A stretch of DNA of 64,000 bases. Source: Argentina anserina. Taxonomy: Eukaryota; Streptophyta; Magnoliopsida; Rosales; Rosaceae. The stretch lies in NCBI RefSeq assembly GCF_933775445.1, contig NC_065874.1:17379001-17443000 (forward strand). The letters are read 5' to 3'. The notes beneath the pieces are model-generated. The model did not search any database. It worked only from the letters and a program-made list of their open reading frames with translations, and had not been told where the DNA came from. Positions 11,632 to 21,584 of the stretch are shown one piece after another (the first letter of the stretch is position 1; each line of letters opens with the position of its first letter). The position numbers and the translations under genes were made by a program.

Positions 11632-12221
11632 GCCATGGTGGCCGGAGGAGGCGGCGCCGCCACAGCAGTAACTTCCGGCGGTTGCTACACCGTGTGTGGT
11701 TGTCGCCGGAGTGCAAGGCGTAGCCCAAAAGATGGAGCTCGTCGAGCCCGTCAGTTTGATAGGTGGCACGACACGAGGCGACGTCGGATGGTGGAGAAAT
11801 CGGCCGGAGAAGGTTTTTGGGTCGGGTGAACAGTGCCCCGATCTGATTTTTAGAAAAAATCTGATTTTTTTGATTTTTAATCTCCTCTCCTTCCTTTTAT
11901 ACTATTTCCAAAATCGGAAACGAACTTCCGACGTTAATAACTTTTGCATCCGACGTCCGATTCGAACGCATGACGTGTCCACGAATTCGTATCGATGAGC
12001 TCTACGACTTTCGTGAAGGAAGTTTTTGCAACCGAGCGACGAAATAAAAGTCGATGTATACGTTGCGGTAACGTTACGTTTTCTAATTAAACGATCCGAG
12101 AACGTTTTCGTTTTTGTTTTGAAATGTCGAAAACCTCCAATTGTCGTCTTGAATTAATTTCACAAGTTTAATACTTAAAAAAAAACTCGACATTTAGTTT
12201 CTAAAAATTCGGGTTATTACA
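11632..12221 (-). repeat. Right arm of the LTR foldback (5' end of unit D)
   Basis: This is the reverse complement of 8869-9475 and contains the family 5' end, TATA box and GC-rich leader. Together the arms could form a stem of roughly 590 bp with a loop of about 2.2 kb. Confidence 0.8.
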
Positions 12222-12720
12222 TTTGCCACCTATTATAATCATTTTGTAATACAAAAGGACTCTTTTATTGGTTAAGAGAAGCCAACTTTGTGCCATAAGC
12301 CTTTTTGCCTACCTGCTCTTGAGCAAAGCAGAGTCTTATATCAGCTATGGCGGATCTAACCGATGCTTAAAATGTTTAGGGGTTTCTAATCTTCCTCGAA
12401 AACTTCTTCAAGAACTATGATATTTTCTCTAGTCTCGTAGAATGTACGTTGAACTCTATAAATAATATTCCAATCATTTGTGGTTTTTCTAGAAAGGTTA
12501 TCTCTATATTTTATTAATTTTTTATATTATTTCTTTTATTCTTGGAGTTCTTTCAAAGAAATTTTTGCAAAAATTAAAAGCTAAAGTCTAGAAGCTATTG
12601 AGTTTGCAATAATTATAAGAAAGATAATTGTTTATATTCGAGTAGAGAATGAATTTATATATTTGTAGTATGTTAAATAAGCAAATTCAAAAATCAAGAC
12701 CCACCATGCTCCGTCAAATT
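12222..12720 (-). pseudogene. Endogenous pararetrovirus leader and control region
   Basis: On the minus strand this matches 23622-24110 in the MULE over almost its full length: promoter-side sequence at 12720-12400, then the tRNA-Met primer-binding site, then leader. The site here (12332-12343) is decayed compared with the intact TGGTATCAGAGC at 23999-24010. Orientation and order agree with the viral pieces at 5592-5708 and 1-3649. Relative to the MULE copy, about 115 bp of viral sequence are missing between 12222 and 5708. Confidence 0.7.
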
Positions 12721-14962
12721 ATTATTATTATTTTACTTAAATAGTACTTAAGATAAAATGCATAGGTGAATAGTATATGATGTATTGTATGCAGCGCTGC
12801 ACTGTAGATGAATCCTTACATCAAATACTTTGATTTAATTTTCATTAGCTAGTCAAATTGGCCTCAGTTGTGCCGTTGTATCTCATTTTGAAATGATTTG
12901 GCATAGACGGAAGTTCTTTGGCATTTGATCTTTGCCGACATCGATCGGGCGTCATGACGAGAAGATCCGCTCAGCGCTACAGGCAAAATATGGTAACGAG
13001 AGCAGATATATGTACGTTCTGGCGAACTGGTGAGAAATAAACCGGCTAGCACCTTTATAATACCTAAACACAGTGCCCTAACTTGCTTGGCCTAAGTTAC
13101 TTCTACAACTTTTTACGCGCTCCAGCGCTGTTTATATATCTTGATGTAAGTGTAGTATAGGAGGATGCCAATTAACTTCAATGATCCGAGGGGTCCGCTG
13201 CCTAGGCACCAAACCTCTTTATGTATTATGTAGAAACCATAGGTCATATGTCCATTTCAGCATTTGTGAGTTGTGACCGGTGGAATTCTCTCTCTCTCTC
13301 TCTCTCTCTACTTCATTGTTGTAAAAAGAATCTAGGAGATTGCATTCCTTTATGTGAAACAATCATCGAAGTTTCAGAGTTAGTTTTGAAATCTATTGCA
13401 ATTCATGCTGTTTATGGTTTCACAGTTTCATTTATCAGAACTCGTGAAAATTGATATGATGATGAAAACATGCATGGTGGTAAACATTTAGTTTCATTTC
13501 GACCAAATCAGCAGCTCGAATGCAACATCCAGTTTCTTTTTGTGCCGAACTCAACATCTTCCTTTAATCAGACTAAACATTGGTGAATAAATTTTCTAGT
13601 TAGCTTCCAACTTAAAAGGAAAAACTCTGGTACTTGCAATCGAGCTGCTCATATTACCGGAGTATCTTACCTTCACGGCCATGAACATACACGGCCATTT
13701 GCAGCGCCTATAATTGGAATAATGAATGACGGTTTTAATCGATGGACGTTAACCACTACTTGAAAATAAAACAAAACGTAGTGATTAGTGAAAGAATGTT
13801 TTACTATATGCTAAACCGCTCTGAACGACCCTTCTCTCCTAACTCGACCAGTTTCCTCCTCTTGAATCACTACTTGAATCTAAGACTACTGGTTTCCTGT
13901 GAATTGGCATATTGTGATGGCGTACAGTGGAGGTGGATGTTACAGAGGATGCTTTGTGTTCCCAGCTTTACTTTTGCAGAATGAATTGAGATTTCGCAGC
14001 TACCGCACATGAGTCAGAAGGAGAAGCCACTTGATAGGTTTTAGTATAAGTGTCAGAATGTTTAAATTTTGGTGTGTATCATTGCTTTTAGAAGGGGATG
14101 ATGCAGACCGCAACTGCAAGCTACCGAGGATTTGATTTGATCATGCTTGGTGGATAACTGGATTGTATTAGAGTGAACCACTCTTCGCCACTATTAATAT
14201 ATTGGTTCTTGATTCTATGCTATTACCATGCTTGTAACTGTAACTGTTGAGGCATATAGGTGTATAATCTGTATTCAATTATATCAAGGAAAATTCATTC
14301 GTTGCCCTTGAATGTATATTTCAAATCACATGAACATTGTATCCGAATGAAAATTGATTAACCGAGGTTGTAGTTACTGAAGTTTGGTGCCATTGAGTAC
14401 TTTTGGCATCTTACTTGGAAGATATGCTTCCTCATCAGCAATTTTCTGCTGCCCGGAACTACGAAAACGGCATTTGCATTGTAAATCGAAACTAAAGGAG
14501 GTTTGATCCTCAATTGCCAGTGACAGCAAACATTAAGTGGGAAATTAGAATAGAAATCCAGCAAGCCTGACCGACAATTGATTATTTAAGAACTGTACTG
14601 ACATTCAACATGAGCTTCATTGACCGTCATCAAGCTCAGGAACTGAAGTTCTTCAACTTCAGTAAGCGACTGTTCTATTCCTCAAATCAGCAAGGCACAG
14701 CAATCCAACTCTTGATTAAATGCTAAGTGAGCTCAAACTGAATAATGTTCTTCCCTTTTATAAAATGGATCTATTTGAGGCCTAAACCTCAATTCTTTAG
14801 AGAATAATTACATTTTCTATCTCACAAGAAGGTTTATTTTTGTGTTTAGGTTACAAGCAAAGCATAACTTTTGATTTATACTTCTTATTTTCATCAAGAA
14901 TTCTTAATTTCTTGATAGTAGATGTTATTTACCATAGTGTCTATAATTCTTTCCGACCCTTA
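12721..14962. other. Intergenic sequence, no gene recognised
   Basis: AT-rich sequence with scattered short frames. A (TC)n microsatellite lies at 13287-13309. Around 13640-14100 base composition is slightly higher in GC and could be an old exon or untranslated region on the plus strand, but I find no convincing protein match or splice chain. Confidence 0.5.
13287..13309 (+). repeat. (TC)n microsatellite
   Basis: Twenty-three bases of TC dinucleotide, uninterrupted. Confidence 0.9.
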
Positions 14963-14971
14963 TTTATTTTA

Positions 14972-15702
14972 GAGTAGTGCTAGAAATACCAAATTTTCAT
15001 ACCAAATTAGGATACCAAATATGCCACATCACTAGTTTGACTTATCTTATATTTATTGTAATTTATAAATTTTAGAAAAAAAAACTAAAAGTTCTAAAAC
15101 CCTAGCCGGCATCAGATTAGCCATAAAACCTAGCTATGCCGCTTGCTTTTCTGAACGAAAGAATTCTTATATTTTCAGTAAATGTGAACCATTGGAGCAA
15201 GGTTAATTGGTATCATCTCGGCGATAATATCAATCGATAGCTTGAAAAGTATATGGGAAGGCATCTAATGGTGAAAGAAGAAAAGAGGTAGAAAAGAAAG
15301 AGCAAACGGAGGTGGAAGAGATACATAATTGGTGAACTCTAGCTAGCCCATAATTATGGTTATAATGATACTGTGAGAAATTGGATGATGAATTTATGCT
15401 CACGGGAAGGAAGAAATAAAATTAAACAAGGTTGGGAGATCTTAATTATGCAGCAATGAACTGTATTTGCAGGGAGATAAAAATGGAGAATGTGACTGAT
15501 GGGGGTGAGACGATGAATGAGAGTTTTCTTGTTTCTTATTTCATATTCTAATAACTAATATTTAATAACTTCTCATAAAACATCAAAAATTATTTAGTAA
15601 AACAAGGTGGATATTGATTAGGGTTAAAATAATTCCATGTAGATTCTACATCATTTGGTATACACGTTTTGGTATAAAATTTTGAGGTCTTTAGCATTTT
15701 CC
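14972..15702. mobile_element. Non-autonomous TIR element, probably Mutator-like
   Basis: The ends form imperfect inverted repeats of about 55 bp rich in ATACCAAAT (left TGCTAGAAATACCAAATTTT; right, reversed, TGCTAAAGACCTCAAAATTT). They are flanked by a perfect 9-bp direct repeat TTTATTTTA (14963-14971 and 15703-15711). A 9-bp duplication fits the Mutator superfamily. The AT-rich target site makes chance agreement possible. There is no coding capacity in the 731 bp. Confidence 0.55.
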
Positions 15703-15711
15703 TTTATTTTA

Positions 15712-16920
15712 TTAACAAACTACTAATAAGTGCCAGAAAACATTTTGGTTTTAAAAAAACTCACTTCTTAATTTAATAGAGCAAATTAGGATAAAAAGTT
15801 ACAAATAAGGATCACATAATGACAAGTTGTCACACGTCATATGATATTTTATTTTTTTGCCCCTCTGTTCCCATCACATTTAAGAGAAATCAAAATTCAT
15901 TCTCACTACCACATATCACACTACTTGTGTACCTGCTACTATCGACTAAGAAGATACCTGCTACTGTCGACTAAAACATTACTCGCTACTCTTGACTGTG
16001 AAACTAGCTGCCACAGTCGATTATGAAACTAACAACTACTATCTAATTAAGCAACATGCGATTGTCGAGTATGAAACTAGCTATTACTGCCGACTTGAAA
16101 GGTGCTACAGTCGGCTGGGAAGGTACCGCTACTGTTGACCATGAATCTAGCTGTTATTGTCGACTAGAAAATTAACTGTTATTGTGGTTTTAGGTGAGCA
16201 AAATTCGAAATTTCAAAGTTAAAAAAATGTAATATGGTACTTAAATGAAAGCCCATGACGTAAGGAACAACTTTATATATTGGCTCATTTGTAATTTGGT
16301 GGTTTGGCCGAAAAATTTAAAATTATTGGAAAAAATTAAAAAATGAGCAGATAAAAATTTGTTCGATCTGGGCATGACAACTTGGTGATTTTTGCGAAAA
16401 TAGTGGTAGTTTGGACATTTCAGCATTAATTAATTAATCAGGTTTGAGTTCACTTATCTTTGTGCTTGACCTTATGTATTAATTTATATAAGAAATATGA
16501 AAAGTGAGTTTTTAGTTAATTTAAATGTTGTTTAATAATATTATGTAATTTTCTATTATTTTATTTTCTTGCATCAAATAAATTATATATGTTAGATAAT
16601 TTACTCACCAGTACTAACAATATTTTTCTCTTATAATTTCAGTCAACAAGAAAAAAATTCAAATACACCGTATTTATGAATTCTGAATCCGGCTCACTTG
16701 TTCTCTGACAAGCCATATCTTAAAGGCTCTGATGCATACACCTGTCTCAAAAACATGCTGACAGAAGTATTAAGACCCCCGTATAAAACGCCGCGTGGAG
16801 CCGTGGACTCACCGGTGACAACAAACTTGATCATATTTCCTACTTTTTGTAGCTTAATATCAAACTTTTTAAATTTCCATTACTACTTGTTGCTGTAATA
16901 TCCCAATTTTTTCTTTTTTA
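15712..16920. other. Intergenic DNA upstream of VAMP714, with a decayed minisatellite
   Basis: It holds a decayed tandem array at about 15930-16190 (separate entry) and AT-rich sequence. A short conserved-looking piece near 16700-16830 shows no recognisable coding content. No gene is supported. Confidence 0.45.
15930..16190 (+). repeat. Decayed minisatellite of GCTACTGTCGACTATGAAACTA units
   Basis: About nine imperfect copies of a unit of roughly 25-33 bases built around ACTGTCGACT and GAAACTAGCT. The variants are diverged by substitution and small indels, so the array is old. Confidence 0.7.
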
Positions 16921-16930
16921 AAAAGAAAAA

Positions 16931-16939
16931 TATAAATAG
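16931..16939 (+). promoter_or_regulatory. TATA box of VAMP714
   Basis: TATAAATAG lies 86 bases upstream of the start codon, predicting transcription from about 16965 and a leader of about 60 bases. Confidence 0.6.
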
Positions 16940-17024
16940 AGTGAGTCAATCGGAATTCAAATCTGCTCCGTGAGACTTCGATTCAATCCAGATCGGAGTA
17001 GAGAGCTGCCCAGAGCCCTCCTAG

Positions 17025-20000
17025 ATGGCGATACTCTACGCCGTTGTTGCTCGCGGCACCGTCGTCCTTGCCGAGTTCAGCGCCGTCACCGGCAACACAG
17101 GCGCCGTCGCTCGCCGTATCCTAGAGAAGCTCCCGCCCAACGCCGATTCCAGGGTTTGCTTCTCTCAGGATCGCTACATCTTCCACATACTCACCCTCGA
17201 CGGCCTCACCTTCCTCTGCATGGCCAACGACACCTTCGGCAGTGAGTTTTCCAGCTTCAATTCATGTCGTTTTTCAATTTCCGGCAATTCGAAATCGGCT
17301 AAACTGTGGTTGATTTTTTGGTGCAGGGAGGATTCCGTTTGCGTACTTGGAGGACGTGCATATGAGATTCATGAAGAATTACGGCAGAGTTGCGGCGTAT
17401 GCGCCGGCGTATGCGATGAATGATGAGTTTTCGAGAGTGCTTCACCAGCAGATGGAGTTTTTCTCTAGTAATCCTAGTGCTGATACTCTCAATCGTGTGA
17501 GAGGCGAAGTCGGTGAGGCAAGTAGTGTTGTTCTTTTGTTTGATTTTTCGGTTTTGAGTTGTGGAATTATATGTGTTTGTTGAGAGTCACTTGCTGTTTA
17601 AGAAATGATATACATTGCAAAGGTTTTGTGTTTTTGTAAAGTGTTAGATTGAGCTAGTGTTGAAGCTGATATGTGACTGTAGATTTTTGGTTTAGGACTC
17701 TAATAATAAGGAAAAGTTTGCATTGAAAGCTGCAATTCGGTTTCAGTAAGTAATAGCGTAAGCTAGAGATGAAATTGACAATATGACATGTAGAGGTTTA
17801 TTCCAAGAGTTGAAATGACAAGCAAATGCCAACACTACAAGCAGCAAATATTGATAACAGATGAAAACGACATGAGGAAAGAACATGTGGCGATTGTCTT
17901 TAGGTTCTGGAGCTAGTTTGCATTGGGAGAAAAGGATTTTGACTTTCTGATTCTGCTGTCTCTAGCATCTTCCTTTTATTGCTTTATGTGTGGTTGCTGA
18001 CTGCACTTAGGATGCTTTGTTTATTCTAACACTCAGTTGGTTATGACATCCAGATACGAACTATAATGGTTGACAATATTGAGAAGATATTGGAGAGAGG
18101 CGACCGAATTGAACTTCTTGTTGACAAAACTGCAACTATGCAAGACAGTGCATTTCACTTCAAGAAACAGTCCAAACGCCTTCGTCAAGCACTATGGATG
18201 AAAAATGCCAAACTCTTGTAAGTACTTTCGATTTGCAAACATACCATAGACTTAAACTAATTGTAGGAGGTAGTTGTCGGATAAATATGAAATGATGTGC
18301 TTAAGAGACATGAAAAGACACCAGACTTTAACAGTAGCAAAAACTATCAAAAGAGAAATAGAGAAAAACACCATCAATGGGATAGTGCTAAAGAAAATGC
18401 TGTATAGTTTTCAGGTGTCTTCTAGACACTGTTCTTTTTGTTGGATCAAGCTTGTCCTTTTTTCTAAGGGATGTCCTTTCAGTCATAGATAATAAGGTTT
18501 ATAGCATTCCTAAAAGTCAGTAATTAATATAATCTTGGTCTATATTTGGCATCTGTAAATTTATATAAGGATCGTTGTTACTGTCTGGAATCCAGTAATG
18601 AGATTGCAGGTGATTAATATCAAACAATCTTTCTCAAGTCTCAATTAATTCACTTGAACCCATGGTCTGATTCCAAGAAACCTTACCGCGTTGAGTCTTT
18701 CGTCTTTTTATTTATGTCCATAAGCTTTGTCACCAACACCCGTCCCCTAGACTTCACTTTATAAGACCTGAAAAACAGTAATGTCTAGGTATTCCTACAT
18801 CACATCATTTCTTCGCTTCAGTAAGGAACTCAACTGGTTCAAGTATAGAGCCAGACCAAGGGTAGATTCATTCGCCCCAGTCTATTTTATCAGAAATGTC
18901 TTGTTTCCGACTGGAGCTTTGTGGAGGCAAAACTTAGGCAGAAGTTAAAATTCACAAATTTTATGTATCCCCAAAGTATTGTAATATTATAGCATGGTCT
19001 CACCAATTCTTATCAAATAACCAAGGTTTCCTCAGAAGAATATGACACACTTAGATGGGTATTTCATGCTTTATCATGTTTCATAGTGTCAACATTACCA
19101 ATGCTGTTATAATTATTGGTGCTTGGTTTTCTTGACACACCCCCCCCCCCCCAAAAAAAAAAAGCTTATGTTTTTCCTCTTCCAGACATGTTATTTCTAA
19201 GCAATTTGAATGCCCTTTTCCAAGAAACTGATCGTTTGAAATAAAATTAACTGATTGATTGCCTTCATATTGCTTTTGCAATCTTGACAATCTAGAAAAT
19301 GATAGATCTCCACTAGTATTTGTATTGTTGTAATTGATAGAAGAATTTTTGAAAAAGAGTATGAATTTTTTTTTTGCTCTCATACCAATTCGCTGTGACA
19401 AAGGAAGACTCTTTGTGACTTGTGAGTATGGTTATTAGGAGTTTAGAGATATAGAAATACCAGGAAAGAGAATAATTTTAAGAAAAGCCAGAAAAGCCAG
19501 GGAGAAATAGTGAATGAAGGGAAGAGAAGAGAGAACAAGGTAGAAGGGAAAATACCAAGGCATCAAACCTCCAATAATACTTTTTATTCATTACCAGTCT
19601 GCCTTGGGTGGCAGCCAATCGACTCATTTATAGTCTTTAACTACATCTTCCTTACACTTGTAGAAAATCCTAAGCAGTGAGACTAACAAGTGACCCATTT
19701 TTTGGGGTCTTTAGTTAATGAGTCTTTAATAACTAAAAGCGCATTAGTTTTGTACCAATAGCTTTTGTCTCCTGCTTCCATAGAGGGTTCTTCTCTTCTA
19801 ACCGACTTTGTCTACAAGACAAATATAATGCTAAAACCGTTCCACTGTTAAAAAGGTAATTACAGATGTAAAGACTCATATTCCTAGAGGGGAAGAAATG
19901 AGCTCTTTTTTCTCCAAGATATGCACTCTGGAGAAGTTATTAGTGTAATGATGAACAGCTAGAAACCTTGAAAGCCTGCTATTTAATCAAGATTGGGAGG

Positions 20001-20659
20001 ATCTAAATGAGTTTTAGGATTTAGAATGAGGTTAGGACTGGCTTTAAATTTAATCCTCTAAAGATAGGATGAGATGAGGTGTCTGTAGCAGTTATGTCAT
20101 TTGGAAGCTTCCAACCTTATTCTTTTAAAACTTACTAGTGTTTTCACTGAAGCGAAAATTTTGTTACTGTTGTTTTGAATATATCAGGAATTTCTCCAAA
20201 TCTTTTATGGAGAAATATTTGATTATGCTTTTCTATTAGTGCTTAGAACTCAAAATATCAATGACTGAACAGCCCAGAATCTGTGGAGGACACAACATCA
20301 TTGAATAGGGGTCATCTATATTCTAATATTTTTCTATAAAGTATATTTTTATTCAGTTTTGTGGTGGAACAGCTTTGCGTAGAGTGGTTATTGTGTTTTG
20401 TGTTAGTGACAAAATTATGTTCTTTAGAATAAGAACATATATAACTATGGGTGGCGTGTCAAAACTCGATGCGTTTTGTTATGCTGAATTTTCCTGCTGG
20501 TAACAAACGTTTCTAGATGAAAGTGAATCTGTGACCGTTTCTGAACATTGAAAATTGAATTTGGACAGGGCTCTGTTGACATGCTTGATTGTTGTGTTCC
20601 TGTACATTATCATTGCTGCTTGTTGTGGAGGAATTACGTTACCGTCCTGCAGATCTTGA
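17025..20659 (+). CDS. VAMP714: Vesicle-associated membrane protein 714 (longin R-SNARE)
   Basis: Four exons: 17025-17241, 17327-17517, 18054-18217 and 20569-20659, joining in frame to 220 residues, close to the 221 of the Arabidopsis protein. Residues 1-115 form the longin domain. The SNARE motif spans about 127-187, with the zero-layer arginine at 151 in ILERGDRIE. Residues about 190-209 are a single membrane anchor, and the tail GGITLPSCRS is that of VAMP714. R-SNAREs of this class pair with Qa/Qb/Qc partners in fusion on the Golgi/post-Golgi and vacuolar route. Intron 2 starts with GC (GGTGAG|GCAAGT); the nearby GT alternative breaks the frame. Intron 3 (2.35 kb) carries a C-run/A-run at 19139-19163. 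The start is the only ATG that gives the full longin domain (MAILYAVVARG). Confidence 0.95.
17242..20568 (+). other. Introns of VAMP714
   Basis: Introns are 17242-17326 (GT-AG), 17518-18053 (GC-AG) and 18218-20568 (GT-AG). The last contains AT-rich sequence and a purine-rich block near 19500-19560, perhaps an old insertion, with no coding content found. Confidence 0.85.
19139..19163 (+). repeat. C-run followed by A-run
   Basis: About fourteen Cs followed by eleven As in VAMP714 intron 3, a typical slippage-prone tract where assembly length may be wrong. Confidence 0.85.
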
Positions 20660-21532
20660 TTAATTCATTTTGTGTATGTAACAAAGACTGTTAAGATGAA
20701 CTCTGTCGGTCTTTAATCAAAGGGATTTATGTGCTTAAAAACATTTTCTTTTTTGAGGTGTATATGGAAGTAAATGATTTGTAGCTTGCAATAATTCTTT
20801 GCAACTTGGAGTGTCTGGTTTCTCAAAAGGCCTGTGCAGTTGTTCTTTCAGCGTGAAATTATAATATTATTTATGTATTTTTTAAACACAGGATACTTGA
20901 TGAAGAGCTTCGCTTATTATAAATGAAAATCTTAAACTACCGGTAGCTGTATTTGATGATTCAAGTTTCAAGCCCATCCATCCCAGTCTCATTTTATTTT
21001 AACACTTTTGAAAAACCTTCCTTTACAATTGCTCATCTTGTATATGGTGAACCCAATTGATGCAGCATCTGATTTGAATGAACACAGTTGATGTAAAATT
21101 GAGGGTGTCAATTTCGCTCCCCTACCCCAAAAACACTACTACTCGCTTTATCAGCTTGGAGTTTTTTGGAATCTTGAGGACAATTGCCACAATCACAGGA
21201 TGATTCCATTCGTATTTATCCACAATTGTTTTCTCTGTTTTTGTATTTTAGATTCAAGTAAAAACAACAACATCAAGCTAGACCAGAAAATGAAGAGTTT
21301 TTGCTTTCCCTTTCCATACCCACCCATGTGGTGGATCGGATTGATACCAGCTTACCAAATCAGGCGGCTTCAATGGTTTCTTTAACGCATATGAGTGCTC
21401 GACAAATGGCCCCGGCACGTTTTACCTTATTCAAAATTTTCCAACAAATGCTGCAGTACCGAAATTTTGAAGAAGAGCATCACTTTCATATTACCGCTTT
21501 AGATTCCCATTCTGTCTGTATCTCCTGTTCTA
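20660..21532. other. Spacer between VAMP714 and the cyclase gene
   Basis: The first few hundred bases are the likely VAMP714 3' UTR. The rest is the upstream region of the carotenoid cyclase gene, about 925 bp from stop to start. No other gene is seen. Confidence 0.5.
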
Positions 21533-21540
21533 TTATATAA
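21533..21540 (+). promoter_or_regulatory. TATA box of the carotenoid cyclase gene
   Basis: TTATATAA lies 45-52 bases before the chosen ATG at 21585. It predicts transcription from about 21565, which places an upstream in-frame GTG (21546) outside the mRNA. Confidence 0.6.
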
Positions 21541-21584
21541 ATTCCGTGTTCTTCTCTTCTTTGCCATCTTCATTCCACTCTATA

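Larger units (their letters stand above)
9476..12221 (-). mobile_element. LTR-like unit, copy D
   Basis: A nearly full family unit, sense strand minus. It has the sense 5' terminus at 12221 (GGGTTATTACA on the plus strand) and a minus-strand TATA box near 11895-11905, but lacks about the last 20 bases of its sense 3' end at 9476. It contains an 84-bp tandem array (10261-10512) and a long block rich in CTGTTCA/CTATTCA (11150-11400) that is expanded compared with other copies. The short frames inside are GC-rich leader sequence, not genes. The right flank is the viral leader; no 5-bp duplication pairs with copy B or with the inverted arm. Confidence 0.75.

Noticed and set aside
11512..11769. 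Cys/Gly-rich peptide frame conserved with 9341-9475 (ATTTHGVATAGSYCC)
   Set aside because: The conservation is explained by the 590-bp inverted repeat at the DNA level; no other family member keeps the frame.
21546..21584. Longer N-terminus for the carotenoid cyclase, starting 13 codons upstream
   Set aside because: The upstream codon is GTG, not ATG, and lies only a few bases after the TATA box, so it should not be in the mRNA.
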